The position numbers and the translations under genes are program-made. A stretch of DNA of 49,213 bases from Deltaproteobacteria bacterium (lineage in GTDB: Bacteria > Myxococcota_A > UBA796 > GCA-2862545). Location of the stretch: the NCBI GenBank assembly GCA_016938035.1, contig JAFGVK010000044.1, positions 1-49,213 on the forward strand, given 5' to 3'. Below the pieces are notes generated by a model. The model was not told the origin of the DNA and ran no database searches. It was given only the letters and a program-made list of their open reading frames with translations. Shown piece after piece: positions 21,101 through 28,694 of the stretch. Positions within the stretch are counted from its first letter, which is position 1. Each line of letters starts with the position of its first letter.

Positions 21101-21193
21101 GCGCTGGAGTCCTCGATCGTGTTTGCGGTGGGGGGCGCGACCGACGACCCCACCCAGCGCGTCACCGCAACCGTCGACTACACCAACTTCTAG
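15101..21193 (+). CDS. Giant lipoprotein with ~15 IPT/TIG-like repeats and a kelch-like C-terminus
   Basis: The frame is open far upstream. I chose ATG 15101 because it gives a lipoprotein signal (MLPVSSLLLALSLQGC, Cys16) with GAGGTG just upstream; ATG 15077 is the alternative. About 15 Ig-like (IPT/TIG) units of 80-120 residues follow. Most begin with a pattern such as TLSAVxPxLxCxxQG and end with a GVYxVxxTNPxxAxC strand; the two Cys per unit probably form a disulfide. The last ~460 residues change character: repeated RYLYAMGGD, RFLYLVGGND and YLYAFGGQSG strands look like kelch/galactose-oxidase-type propeller blades, with an FN3-like insert. The likely role is a very long surface adhesin or stalk. 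The stop is 9 bp before the outer-membrane protein gene. Confidence 0.85.
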   Translation: MLPVSSLLLALSLQGCGYQLHADTPDAGAITPALVCNAQLTTTVTVAGLNLRPLPSDVLTDAPSLELPSLVIHRRTGLDGTDAEGVDTDLIAANVVRWLDEQTMEIDINPDLALEPGVYDLTVTNPDGQEVTVQGAVAVAPEPVVSAMEAALLCLEQAPRQVTLSGVDLLVFGDALPAVDMGGVALVPDGASDCYDLAGPVAGQVCETLTVTIPQDALDPGVYEVSITNPETAACQTLDPVPFEVVPRPTLSAVAPNLLCVAQGDQALTLSGLDFLVIGEALPTVDLGGVVLSPDAAEDCEALAGPVEAARCATLQLTLPQGALEPGIHAAKVLNPETAPCESTDEVLFEVVPPPVLDSLAPQPNCLEQEDRAFVATGSNFLVLADGSLPEVMVGATAVVPTAASDCVDLLGPAGGQLCAAVDFTLSADSEGPGLLQGHLTCPSPADCVSNEQPLELVPEPTLSAVTEDLICVSQGSNELVLSGADFLVKADGDLPWVAVGEDYLAQAERAENCVDLLGPGGGALCDTLRLTLPEDALAVGVHQVEVTNPASAECLTLETAPLEVVPRPSIADVRPILTCLDQGSAELLIEGADFLVLADGTLPEVLVGAHGFTPAGAEGCVALAGPSGGALCTTLITTLPQDLIEDGLHEVSVVNPAPAGCVTEESFALETRPAPTLAAIDTALTCGAQRAETFTLSGAGFLVVDGVYPTVSLGGYQAAATGADGCVDLLGAVPGYRCTSVRLEVPAGALDAGLLAVAVQNPPTADCVTMEPVALENLVAPTVTAILPESICDEAGTLPVTVEGAGFLSTGGLLPTVRIGDVDLSAEGVAGCEALTGSVAGQLCSSLTLTLPEGTFTALGTERVLVTNPAPAECVSGDPVDLIIAPPPTITATSPALSCSGGTLRVEGTDLSSRSRVFVGDAEVTVETAAAGLLTGDIPAGLPLGVAQAIRVENPGECSDEVPSALTLMPAPTLVSVDQALVCGEQLDNTFMLSGTDFLVSGGEYPVVDLGGVRAVADGVSGCAPIPDGQACTGLTVTFSADALALLSGVQPLFVQNPAPADCETNAVEVEVVGAPSVASVEPVEQCWEVGAFQVRVTGAGFLSQGGHLPAVQLGDEVFNATSVSTCASLAGPAGGQLCEELLVDVPADTWDHAQTLPVGVTNPSPAACESDEDVGLDLYDPPRVTAVEPYKVCGGDTVVSVTGTGFRATPAVEFLGLEAQRVTLLSDTELEVLIPAELDPGEYPIRVINPDTCEDTLPAPGLIVVEPPIVFFVDPPAMYSAVPIQATVYVAGINDELVEVWLEESASGAITEISPADFSWDPADPLRVQALIPADLPRGSYNVFIKDEVGCEVSFSDALFEEDTPTVAVDTISPPFGWEQGFTPVVVAGDGFVDLPRVYLSPSVPAPGTSATELTGVVWADAQTIDGIVPTGLAADTYDLIVVNPDHSVGFLAGAYQSMVDHPPMVTSAAPASVATQPAQAVTLRGDYFDSPTAQVECMDPSTEVTPTLYSAPVTGWGADWIDITVPGDAIGKSVCTVIVTNADATTDRFAAISVVSPSDNLYEWRPTQAMQEPRRAPAAVAGRVTRTLRYLYAMGGDTGTDAGALDSFEKAQVDVYGGLSPWSYTAKGEARYLPTPLTKAGVAQVGRFLYLVGGNDGISAVDSVYRAQILDPLEAPRVVNLDIAQGTGSELDGGTWSYRVAALFDPSYLANPSGETLASDPFTVRLPSLPQRLNLTLSWTEVPGATGYRIYRTPAADLGSRAEVFLADVFGGTTTSFTDDASAIPDAAVVPHQPGNLGEWAELPPLSHPRQSPQVATAQDPDDPNTWYLYVAGGASGATLYKDIEYLPVTDSSEHDQAVGSWIPSARLMSDLREAGSAWVVDDRLHTVQAPGDSWVYFGVGWKTAGEGSVSTSADVGLVQPGGELGSWASISKAINPGRAGAGVLSASNYLYAFGGQSGAPSSGGISMAIDPDAVPLLENGNNLGKQMSLNRIYQGSALESSIVFAVGGATDDPTQRVTATVDYTNF

Positions 21194-21202
21194 GGTTCTA
21201 TC

Positions 21203-21946
21203 ATGAAAATCAGACTTTCCCTCCTGGTGCTCGCCGCAGCCATCGCGGCCCCGGCCCTCGCGGACGAGGGCGCGGCAGAGGCTCCCCCCGAGGCTCCGCC
21301 CGAGGCTCCGCCTGAGGCTCCGCCTGAGGCTCCGCCTGAGGCTCCGCCTGAGGCTCCCCCCGAGGCTGTGGTGGCGGACCTGCCGGCGGGCGCGGCCGAC
21401 GGTCGCTTCGCCCCCTTCGTGGCGCTCCAGCTCGGCCCCTCCGTGCCCCTGTCCTCGCTGGGAGTGTCGGTCTTCCCCAGGCTGACGGCTGGGGCGGAGC
21501 TCCCCTTCCTCGACCGCAAGGTGCGGGTCTTCGCGACCGGAGCCCTGACCAGGCCGAGCGTCACCGAGACCCTCGAGGACCCCCGCGTGCCCGCCGGGAG
21601 CTACACCTACACCCTCAAGGAGACCTACTGGATGCTCGGTGTGGGCGCGTCATACGCGCTCCTAGACCCCGGCGGGAGGCTGGTGCCAGAGGTGGCGATC
21701 GTCCCTCAGGTGCAGCTGCTCCGCTCCAGGGTGGAGGGCGACGCGGGCGGGGTGCCCATCGGCGAGACCCGCGAGTACTACGGGCAGGCGAGCGTCTCGC
21801 TCACGGCGGGGGCCCGCTACAAGCTCGGCCCTGGCGCGCTGATCGGGGCGCTGGAGCTGGCCCTGTCTGGCTTCGACGGGCGGGTGACCGGCGAGAGGAG
21901 CGCCTCGGTGCTGGTGCCGCAGGTGGGGTACGCGGTGGTGTTCTGA
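21203..21946 (+). CDS. Exported beta-barrel-like protein with Ala-Pro-Pro-Glu repeats
   Basis: A 247-residue protein with a cleavable signal peptide (MKIRLSLLVLAAAIAAPALA, then DEG). Next is a low-complexity segment of about seven APPE repeats. The remaining ~180 residues are alternating strands (FAPFVALQLGPSVPL, YWMLGVGASYALL, ASVSLTAGARYKL) ending in VPQVGYAVVF. The C-terminal aromatic residue on a strand is the usual outer-membrane barrel signal. It lies 9 bases after the giant lipoprotein gene and is probably in its operon, so it may be a partner in the outer membrane. The APPE region could span periplasm or bind peptidoglycan; that is an inference. Confidence 0.7.
   Translation: MKIRLSLLVLAAAIAAPALADEGAAEAPPEAPPEAPPEAPPEAPPEAPPEAPPEAVVADLPAGAADGRFAPFVALQLGPSVPLSSLGVSVFPRLTAGAELPFLDRKVRVFATGALTRPSVTETLEDPRVPAGSYTYTLKETYWMLGVGASYALLDPGGRLVPEVAIVPQVQLLRSRVEGDAGGVPIGETREYYGQASVSLTAGARYKLGPGALIGALELALSGFDGRVTGERSASVLVPQVGYAVVF
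21278..21361 (+). repeat. 12-bp tandem repeat encoding APPE
   Basis: Seven units of GAGGCTCCGCCY (12 bp) in frame within the barrel gene, followed by a broken eighth. The inner units are nearly identical, so the copy number may vary between strains without a frame change. Confidence 0.9.
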
Positions 21947-22019
21947 GGCCTGCGGGGGCGGACCGCGCGGGGAGCGCTGGTGGAGGCTGCCTCGCCCTGG
22001 GGAGGAGACCTGTGCCACA

Positions 22020-22121
22020 GCCGCGGCAGCACACGGAGGGGCCCGCGGCGGTGCCCCAGGGGGACGCCGCGCCGCGGCAGCACATGGGGGAGGGGGCCCT
22101 GTGGGACAGCCTCGGGCTGTC
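22020..22121. repeat. GC-rich spacer with short direct repeat and hairpin
   Basis: The 312-bp gap after the barrel gene has no gene. It holds a 14-base direct repeat (GCCGCGGCAGCACA at 22020-22033 and 22071-22084) and a perfect 7-bp hairpin, GACAGCC-TCG-GGCTGTC (22105-22121), which may end transcription from the upstream operon. Confidence 0.45.
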
Positions 22122-22258
22122 GAGGCGCGTCGCGCCGCCGGGAGGCGGCCCCGTCCTGCTGCTCCGCCGGCGGGAGCGCGTCGTCACGCGAGGTCCCCGC
22201 GGCGGCCCCCTCGAATGAACCTGGCTCGCCGCCGTAGAGGGTTGGACCAGGAGGTCCC

Positions 22259-23011
22259 ATGTCGCTGCTCGCCGCCGCCCTCTTCACGCTCTCCGCACAC
22301 GCTGGCGCCCTGATCGAGGTGGTGGACCCCGCTGGCGCCCCCATCCCCACCGCCACGGTGCGCTTCGAGGAGGAGGGCTGGGAGGCCCACAGGGTCCACC
22401 CAGAGACCGCGATCCTCCCCATAGAGACGCTCTACCCTGCGGAAGAGGAGCCCATCCCCCTCGCGGCAGGCGACGCCCTGTCGCTGCGGGCGTCCGCGCC
22501 AGGGTATCGGGTCACCGAGGAGCGGTGGACGCTGGGCAAGGGTCGCGCGGGGCGCCGCGCCCACGTGGTGACGCTCCGGCCCCTCGATCTCAATGGTCTC
22601 TTCGAGGAGATCGAGGGTCCCGCCGGCGAGGCGCTGGGGAAGGCCAAGGGCGCGCTGGCCGCTGGCGCCCTGGCCGAGGTGCCTGAGTGGACCGCCGAGG
22701 CCATGCGACGCGACCGCGAGAGCCTCGCCCGGGCGCAGGTGGCCTGGCAGGCCAAGGGGCTGGAGGCGATCGCCGAGGCGCAGCGCTGGCGCGGTGAGAG
22801 CGAGGCCTCGGTGCGGGACTGGAGCGAGGCGCGCCTGGAAAAGGTCGAGGTGGCCCGGGCGCGCACCGCCGAGGCCGCGATCTCCTGGGCCGAGACCGCC
22901 AGGGCGGTGGGGGCCTCCGCCGAGGAGGCGGTGCAGCTCTGCCTCGCGACCGCCCGGACGCCGGCGCGCTGCGGAGAGGCGCTGAGGCCCGATCCCGCCG
23001 AGGGGCCTTGA
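22259..23011 (+). CDS. Exported protein of unknown function with helical C-terminal half
   Basis: A 250-residue protein that I do not recognise. A strong AGGAGG lies just before ATG 22259. The first ~16 residues (MSLLAAALFTLSAHAG) look like a signal peptide. Residues ~17-110 resemble a carboxypeptidase-regulatory-like or other beta-sandwich domain (LIEVVDPAGAPIPTATVRFE). From ~115 to ~230 the sequence is Ala/Glu/Arg-rich and strongly helical, possibly a coiled coil. The last two residues (Gly-Pro) and the stop codon lie in a truncated copy of the family A element that starts at 23004. The native C-terminus may therefore have been replaced by the insertion. Confidence 0.65.
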   Translation: MSLLAAALFTLSAHAGALIEVVDPAGAPIPTATVRFEEEGWEAHRVHPETAILPIETLYPAEEEPIPLAAGDALSLRASAPGYRVTEERWTLGKGRAGRRAHVVTLRPLDLNGLFEEIEGPAGEALGKAKGALAAGALAEVPEWTAEAMRRDRESLARAQVAWQAKGLEAIAEAQRWRGESEASVRDWSEARLEKVEVARARTAEAAISWAETARAVGASAEEAVQLCLATARTPARCGEALRPDPAEGP

Positions 23012-23088
23012 TCCTCCTTTCGCCCAAGCGGGCCATGCGGTGCGGCGCCCGGCGCGGGCGTAGGAGCGCGGGGCCGGAGAGGGGGGCA
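23004..23088 (+). mobile_element. Truncated family A element, left end only (A2')
   Basis: The stretch starting GGCCTTGATCCTCCTTTCG repeats the left end of the complete copy at 23196 and stays alignable to about 23088 (GGAGAGGGGG). The rest of the element is missing. Its first bases supply the stop codon (TGA 23009-23011) of the preceding gene. Confidence 0.65.
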
Positions 23089-23195
23089 TGCGCTGGAGCG
23101 AGCGCGTCGCCTCGCTCGTCTCGGCTCCCACCCATGCCCAGGGTGGCGCCGACGAACTCCTGTTCATGGGTGCGACGATGACTGAGGCCGCTCTG

Positions 23196-23468
23196 GGCCT
23201 TGATCCTCCTGTCGCCCGAGCGGGCCATGCGGGGGGGGCTCCGGCACGGAGGTTTGCGCCTGAAGCCGCAGGGGGAGAGGGGGCGGCGATCCCTCAGCAG
23301 GGGCGGACGCAGTCCCCGACCCCAAGGGGATACGAAGGAGGGCGAGGCCCCCTTGGCGGCGGCCCTATGGCCGTCGGAAATTAGGATCTCAGCGCGCTAG
23401 CAGCACCCTGTCCCTCCGCCAGCGCGGCAGGCGGCGCGCAGACCTTGGGCCAGACGAGGAGCAGGGCC
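23196..23468 (+). mobile_element. Family A MITE-like element, copy A2
   Basis: A 273-bp copy with both ends (left GGCCTTGATCCTCCTGTCG; right end on the other strand GGCCCTGCTCCTCGTCTGG) and all conserved inner blocks, including CCTTGGCGGCGGCCCTATGG. I find no target duplication at this copy, which suggests an older insertion or later rearrangement with A2'. It lies between the exported-protein gene and aconitase. Confidence 0.75.
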
Positions 23469-23475
23469 ACACCCT

Positions 23476-23558
23476 AGATGGATCGAGTGGCAATTTCATG
23501 ACCTTGTTCCTTTGGAAAAATGAGGTTCGTCCTGTCAGGCTGAGTCCGGTGCCCTGCC
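23476..23558 (-). repeat. Family B repeat, copy B1 (reversed)
   Basis: Read on the minus strand, this resembles the other B copies: GGCACCGG, a GACAG block, then the frame [12 protein letters not shown], which aligns with TEPSDEVARRVF of B4. It begins about 7 bases after A2 and ends about 45 bp before the aconitase start, so the aconitase promoter probably lies in or next to it. Confidence 0.5.
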
Positions 23559-23602
23559 GAGCCGTGATAGAGGGCGTCACAACGCACAGCCCGGAGCCGC
23601 CC

Positions 23603-26308
23603 ATGCCCTCTGTCCGCGATCACGCCCGCGCGACCCTCACCCTCTCGGACGGGGCTGTCGCCCGCTACTACCGCCTGGGCGCCCTGGAGGCGCTGGGCTG
23701 GACCCAGCTGAGCGCGCTGCCCTACGCGATCCGGGTGCTGCTGGAGGCGGCGCTCCGAAAGGAGGACGGCTTCCTGGTGCGCGAGGAGGACGTGCGCGCC
23801 CTGTGCGCCTGGTCCCCGGAGGGCGAGCCGGTGGAGGTGCCCTTCATGCCCGCGCGGGTGGTGCTGCAGGACTTCACCGGCGTGCCGGCGGTGGTCGACA
23901 TGGCCGCGCTGCGCGACGCGATGGCGGAGCTGGGGGGCGATCCCTCGCGGGTGAACCCGCTGGTGCCGGTGGACTTGGTGATCGACCACTCGGTGCAGGT
24001 GGACGTTTCGGGCCGCTTCGCCGACGCCCGCGAGCGCAACCTGGAGATCGAGTACGCTCGCAACCAGGAGCGCTACGCCTTCCTCAAGTGGGGGCAGGCC
24101 AACCTGGCGAACTTCCGCGCGGTGCCGCCGGGGCGGGGGATCGTCCACCAGGTCAACCTGGAGTGGCTGGCGACGGTGGCCCACCGGGGCGAGGAGGACG
24201 GGGTGCCCCTCCTGGGGTGCGACACGGTGGTGGGCACCGACTCCCACACCACCATGATCAACGGGCTGGGGGTGCTGGGCTGGGGGGTGGGCGGCATCGA
24301 GGCCGAGGCGGTGATGCTCGGGCAGCCGGTGTATATGCTCACCCCTGCGGTGGTGGGCTTCCGGCTCAGCGGGGCGCTCCGGGCGGGGGTCACCGCCACC
24401 GACATGACCCTCCGCATCGTCGAGCGCCTCCGCGAGGCCGGTGTGGTCGGGCAATTCGTGGAGTTCTTCGGGCCGGGGATGGCGAAGATGTCCCTCCCCG
24501 ACCGGGCCACTGTGGCGAACATGGCGCCGGAGTACGGGGCGACGGCCGGCTATTTTCCGGTGGACGAGGTCACCCTCGACTTCCTGCGCCTCACCGGGCG
24601 GGACGAGGGGCACATCGCCGAGGTGGAGGCCTATTACCGCGCTCAGGGCCTGCTCTACGGGGAGGGGGCCCCGGAGCCTCGCTACTCGCGGCTGATCGAG
24701 CTGGACCTCGCCTCGGTGGAGCCCTCCCTCGCCGGGCCGAAGCGCCCGCAGGATCGGGTGCCCCTCTCGCGGATGAAGGAGGCCTTCGCCGCCTCGCTCA
24801 CGGCGCCTCGGGGGCACGCTGGGCACGGGCTGAGCGCCGACAGGGTGGGCGCTACTCAGGCGGTTGATGGGCGGGACTTTGCGTTGCGCCACGGCGACGT
24901 GGTGATCGCGGCGGTGACCTCCTGCACCAACACCTCCAACCCCTCGGTGATGATCGCCGCGGGGCTCCTGGCCCGCAACGCGGTGGCGAGGGGGCTGCAG
25001 ACGAAGCCCTGGGTGAAGACCTCCCTCGCCCCCGGGTCGCGGGTGGTGACCGACTACTACCGCGCCGCCGGCCTAGACGTCGCCCTCGACGCGCTCGGCT
25101 TCGCCAACGTGGGCTACGGCTGCACCACCTGCATCGGGAACTCCGGTCCCCTCGAGCCCGAGCTGGAGCGCGCCGTAGACGAGGGGGGCCTGGTGGTGGC
25201 GAGCGTGCTCTCGGGGAACCGCAACTTCGAGGGGCGCGTCCACGGCAAGGTGAAGGCGAGCTTCCTGGCGAGCCCGCCCCTGGTGGTGGCTTACGCCCTG
25301 GCGGGGACGGTGAACCGGGACCTGGACACCGAGCCCCTCGGGTACGACCCGGAGGGGAGGCCGGTCTATCTGCGCGAGGTCTGGCCGTCGGACGAGGAGG
25401 TGCAGGCGGTGATCCGCCAGACCATCACCCCGGCGATGTTCCGTGGGCGCTACGCGGACGTCACTCAGGAGCCCCTGTGGGACGCTATCCCCACCGCGCG
25501 CTCGGAGCGCTATCCCTGGCAGGCCGCGTCGACCTACATTCGCCAGCCGGACTTCTTCCGCGGGATGAGCCCCGCTCCGGCGCCGCTCCAGCCGATCCTG
25601 GGGGCGCGCGCGCTGCTCAAGCTGGGCGACTCGGTGACCACCGACCACATCTCTCCCGCGGGCTCCATCCCCCCCGACAGCCCGGCGGGGCGCTACCTGC
25701 AGGCGCAGGGCGTCGCGCCGCGCGACTTCAACAGCCTGGGCTCTCGGCGGGGCAACCACGAGGTGATGGTGCGGGGCACCTTCGCCAACGTGCGGCTCCG
25801 CAACCAGCTCGCGCCGGGCACCGAGGGGGGCGTCACCACCCTGCTCCCAGAGGGGGAGGTGATGAGCGTGTACGAGGCGGCGGTGCGCTACCAGGGGCGC
25901 GGCACCGCGCTGGTGGTGCTGGCCGGGAGCCAGTACGGCACCGGGTCGTCCCGCGACTGGGCGGCGAAGGGGACCCACCTGCTGGGGGTGCGGGCGGTGA
26001 TCGCGGTGAGCTACGAGCGCATCCACCGCTCCAACCTGGTGGGGATGGGGGTGCTCCCGCTCTGCTTCCGCGAGGGGGAGGACGCGGCCTCCCTGGGCCT
26101 GGACGGGCGGGAGGTCTACGACATTGCGGGCATCAGCGACGCGATCGCACCGCTGGAGGAGCTGGAGGTGCGGGCGACCCGGCCCGACGGGAGCGAGGTG
26201 CGCTTCGCCGTGGTGGCGCGCCTCGACACCCCGGTGGAGGTGGTGTACTACCGCAACGGCGGCATCTTGCAGACGGTGATCCGGGGGATGGCGCGCGGGG
26301 AGGCCTGA
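23603..26308 (+). CDS. acnA: Aconitate hydratase A
   Basis: A 901-residue aconitase of the AcnA/IRP type, interconverting citrate and isocitrate in the TCA cycle. The three [4Fe-4S] ligands are present: Cys441 in [10 protein letters not shown], and Cys507 and Cys510 in [10 protein letters not shown]. Other family motifs are [25 protein letters not shown] (split here as [11 protein letters not shown] and [10 protein letters not shown]), [32 protein letters not shown] and [13 protein letters not shown], which carries the active-site Ser. I chose ATG 23603 ([12 protein letters not shown]), which matches the usual AcnA N-terminus; a CGGAG ribosome site lies upstream. It stands alone. The isocitrate dehydrogenase gene is 10 kb away on the other strand. 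Confidence 0.96.
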   Translation: MPSVRDHARATLTLSDGAVARYYRLGALEALGWTQLSALPYAIRVLLEAALRKEDGFLVREEDVRALCAWSPEGEPVEVPFMPARVVLQDFTGVPAVVDMAALRDAMAELGGDPSRVNPLVPVDLVIDHSVQVDVSGRFADARERNLEIEYARNQERYAFLKWGQANLANFRAVPPGRGIVHQVNLEWLATVAHRGEEDGVPLLGCDTVVGTDSHTTMINGLGVLGWGVGGIEAEAVMLGQPVYMLTPAVVGFRLSGALRAGVTATDMTLRIVERLREAGVVGQFVEFFGPGMAKMSLPDRATVANMAPEYGATAGYFPVDEVTLDFLRLTGRDEGHIAEVEAYYRAQGLLYGEGAPEPRYSRLIELDLASVEPSLAGPKRPQDRVPLSRMKEAFAASLTAPRGHAGHGLSADRVGATQAVDGRDFALRHGDVVIAAVTSCTNTSNPSVMIAAGLLARNAVARGLQTKPWVKTSLAPGSRVVTDYYRAAGLDVALDALGFANVGYGCTTCIGNSGPLEPELERAVDEGGLVVASVLSGNRNFEGRVHGKVKASFLASPPLVVAYALAGTVNRDLDTEPLGYDPEGRPVYLREVWPSDEEVQAVIRQTITPAMFRGRYADVTQEPLWDAIPTARSERYPWQAASTYIRQPDFFRGMSPAPAPLQPILGARALLKLGDSVTTDHISPAGSIPPDSPAGRYLQAQGVAPRDFNSLGSRRGNHEVMVRGTFANVRLRNQLAPGTEGGVTTLLPEGEVMSVYEAAVRYQGRGTALVVLAGSQYGTGSSRDWAAKGTHLLGVRAVIAVSYERIHRSNLVGMGVLPLCFREGEDAASLGLDGREVYDIAGISDAIAPLEELEVRATRPDGSEVRFAVVARLDTPVEVVYYRNGGILQTVIRGMARGEA

Positions 26309-26515
26309 GCGCGGGCGCCCCCTCGGCCTCAGCGAGGTGGGGGGGGCACCTCCAGCGGAGAGGGGCCGCTCGCCGCGTGCCGGCAGCGCGTGGAGGCCCC
26401 CGGCGGCGCTCGTGAGGACCGCGTCGGGCACCAGCGGCCTGCCACATCCCCGCGATCTGCCCGGTGCGAGGCGGCTGGTGGGGATGAGGGCGGGGCAGCG
26501 CGCGCGGCGTCTGCG

Positions 26516-27003
26516 GCGCCGGTCCATCCGCCAGACCGTCTCACAGGGCGCGCGTCCCCCTTCCAGAGGAACCATTGGATGAAGTGGCTCGTCGAATCTT
26601 TCCCATTGGTCATGGGCCCCGAGTCGCCAGGGCTGTCGAGGTGGGCCTTGGCCATCGTCTCGCCCAATGGGGTCATGCGGGGGGGCCTCGGGCACGGGGG
26701 CAGCGCTCGACCTCGCAGGGGGAGAGGGGGCGGGAAGCCCCCAGCAGAGGGGACTGGGGGGGGGCCGCAGTCCCCGGGCCCAACGGGGACACGAAGGAGG
26801 GCGGGGCCGCCCTTGGCGGCGGCCATAGGATCGTCGGTGATAGGGATCTCAGCGCGCTGGCAGGCCCCTCTCGCTCCGCCAGCGCGGCGCGCAGACCTTG
26901 GGCTAGGCGATGTTCATGGCCGTCGACGTGTGGCCTCCGAGGACGCCAACGTGTGTGCGCGGTGAGCGTAGGGACAAGGACACCCGTCCAGACGCCAGCG
27001 CGT
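26516..27003 (+). repeat. Family B repeat, copy B2, split by element A3
   Basis: The left part, 26516-26642 (GGTCCATCCGCCAGACCGTC...), and the right part, about 26930-27003 (GAGCGTAGGGACAAGGACAC...), together match the uninterrupted B4 copy. The left part contains the frame EEPLDEVARRIF. Element A3 occupies the middle. Confidence 0.65.
26643..26921 (+). mobile_element. Family A MITE-like element, copy A3
   Basis: A 279-bp copy with left end GGGCCTTGGCCATCGTCTCG and right end (other strand) GGCCATGAACATCGCCTAG. Flanking 8-mers GTCGAGGT (26635-26642) and GTCGACGT (26922-26929) match at 7 of 8 bases. It is inserted inside repeat B2; the related B4 copy shows the uninterrupted site. The remaining gap to the next gene (27004-27254) shows no gene. 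Confidence 0.8.
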
Positions 27004-27254
27004 CGGTCCCCTGTGGGCGGCGCAGGCGGCGCCCGCCAACGCGTAGGGAAGTCGGTGAGCGCGATGTTCTCGGCCTGGTGGCGGATGCCGAAGCGGGGAG
27101 GAGGTCGGTGGGGGCGCTCGCCGGCGGGGAGGCGTGCGGGATGGTGCCCAGCGAGCCCTCACCTGCGGCGGCGCCCCACGAGGGGACAGCCGCCAGGAGC
27201 CCGGGACCGTTCCTTGCGCCTCGTCCTCCACCCGCGGCCTCGCGGTGCAACGGC

Positions 27255-27803
27255 CTACGGGGGCCCCCGAAGCGCCTCCAGCAGCGCTCGCAGCGCGCGC
27301 TCCTGCACCGCGGGGGCGAGGTGGTGGTCGGCCTCAGGGAGGAGCTGTAGCTCGGCGCCCGCTACGCCGTCGCAGAAGCGCCGCGCCAGCGCCGGGGGGC
27401 AGCTCTGATCCAAGGCCCCGGTGACCACCACCGTCCGCGCCGGGGCGGGGAATGAGCCCGCGTCTACCGCGCGAAGGAACCGCTGAGAGCGGGGCGGTAG
27501 CACCTTGACCGGACCGCTGAGGGAGGGCCCGAGCACCGGCCCGAGGAGCAGCACGTGGTCGCCCCGCGGGGGCAGGTCGAGCAGCACCAACAGCAGGAGA
27601 TAGGCCCCGTAGGAGCGCCCCACCAGGAGGGAGGGGGAGGGGGGGAGCGCCTCGCGGATCTGCCCCAGCTGCGCGGCGAGGGGGCGGGCGAGGAAGGCGT
27701 CGTCGAGGTCGAGGCCCCACGCGGCGGTGGCGCCCAGGGCGAGGGCTCGCGCCACCAGGGGGCCCGCCTGGCCGTGGCGACCCGAGAGGATCAAGGTGCG
27801 CAT
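27255..27803 (-). CDS. Small alpha/beta-hydrolase
   Basis: A 182-residue cytoplasmic protein with a compact alpha/beta-hydrolase pattern. The nucleophile elbow is VGRSYGAYLL (Ser64 in GxSxG), the acid is probably Asp132 in VTGALDQSCPP, and the base is His160 or His161 in PEADHHLAP. The first strand MRTLILSGRHGQ replaces the usual HG oxyanion loop. It lacks a large cap domain, which suits a small esterase or carboxylesterase-like substrate; the substrate cannot be read. The start is ATG 27803, with GAGAGG a few bases upstream. It is isolated between repeat-filled gaps. Confidence 0.75.
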   Translation of the reverse strand: MRTLILSGRHGQAGPLVARALALGATAAWGLDLDDAFLARPLAAQLGQIREALPPSPSLLVGRSYGAYLLLLVLLDLPPRGDHVLLLGPVLGPSLSGPVKVLPPRSQRFLRAVDAGSFPAPARTVVVTGALDQSCPPALARRFCDGVAGAELQLLPEADHHLAPAVQERALRALLEALRGPP

Positions 27804-28325
27804 GGGGACCTCTCAGGTGGGGGTGCGTGGTGCCGTCCTCTGGCGCCGGGCCGGAAGGGGCGCTGCGCGCGGGCCGCGGCGCCTCCCGACCCGGCTCCCG
27901 AGTATCGGGCCGACGGAGGAGGAGCCACAGGTCGTGTGGTCCGCCGAGGGCGCGCGTGGGGGAGCCCGGGGGCCCCCCTCCGGACCGCGTGGTATCGCGC
28001 TGCTGCTCACCCAAGGCCGCGGTGGGGGAGGTGGTCCGCCGGGACGGGCCGCTTGAGTGTGTCGCTTCAACGCCGCTACCCTCAGGGGGAGCCATGACGG
28101 CCGCGTTGCGCGCTCGCCTCCGTGAAGATCAGGAGGTCGGGCCTCCGCTTCGACGGGCTGCCAGGCCTGCGCTGCGGTGGGGAGCGTCCCAGTGGGGTGG
28201 ATGGCTGCTTGAGCTCCTGGGCGCGGGGACCACGGGTCGGAGGTGGCAGCCGAACCGCCGCCCCGGCGGTCCCGGGGGCGCGCAGCGCGCAGCGCGTCCA
28301 GCGCAGCGGCCCGTTGAGCGGGGCC

Positions 28326-28415
28326 GGCACCGGTCCATCCGCCGGACAGTCTCCTGGGGGATGCTTCATCATTCTATAGGAAAAATCAGCCGAAGTTGCT
28401 CACCGAAGCTCCCAG
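28326..28415 (+). repeat. Family B repeat, copy B3 (short)
   Basis: It begins GGCACCGGTCCATCCGCCGG, continues with GACAGTCTCC and GCTTCATCAT as in B4, then EKSAEVAHR in the same frame as DEVARR of the other copies, and then diverges. It lies in the 879-bp gap between the hydrolase and argR; I see no gene in the rest of that gap. Confidence 0.55.
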
Positions 28416-28659
28416 GGGCCGCGCGCTGTGGGGAGGCACCCGCGGGGGGGATCTTGGCTTCGACCGGGGGATGCCGCAGGTCGCGGGTGCGCTCCGCGGA
28501 GGCAGGAGCGCCGCAGGGCCGCCAGGAACAGCCTCCTGCCCCGATCCGTCGGGGTCAGCGCGCGCGAGGAGGTGAGGCGGTACCCGCGTCGCGCGGGGAG
28601 CGCCCGTGGGGGCGCGGTGTATCGCCGCTCACTGGCAGGGGTCCGCTGCAGATTCGGGG

Positions 28660-28694
28660 TGGACGAATAACATGCACATAATATGAGGGCGGCC
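28660..28694 (+). promoter_or_regulatory. A/T-rich promoter/operator candidate for argR
   Basis: In an otherwise very GC-rich region, 28664-28684 is A/T rich and contains CATAAT (28677-28682), a good -10 match. CGAAT-AAC-ATGCA (28664-28676) resembles an ARG box half-site pair, but with a 3-base rather than 4-base spacer. If the -10 is correct, transcription starts at about 28688 and the mRNA would be nearly leaderless for ATG 28695. Autoregulation by ArgR is an inference. Confidence 0.35.

Noticed and set aside
21278-21361. Regular short repeats as a CRISPR array
   Set aside because: The units are 12 bp with no spacers and are translated in frame.
28664-28676. A confident ARG box upstream of argR
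   Set aside because: The half-sites match only partly and the spacing is one base short; kept as a weak candidate within the promoter entry.
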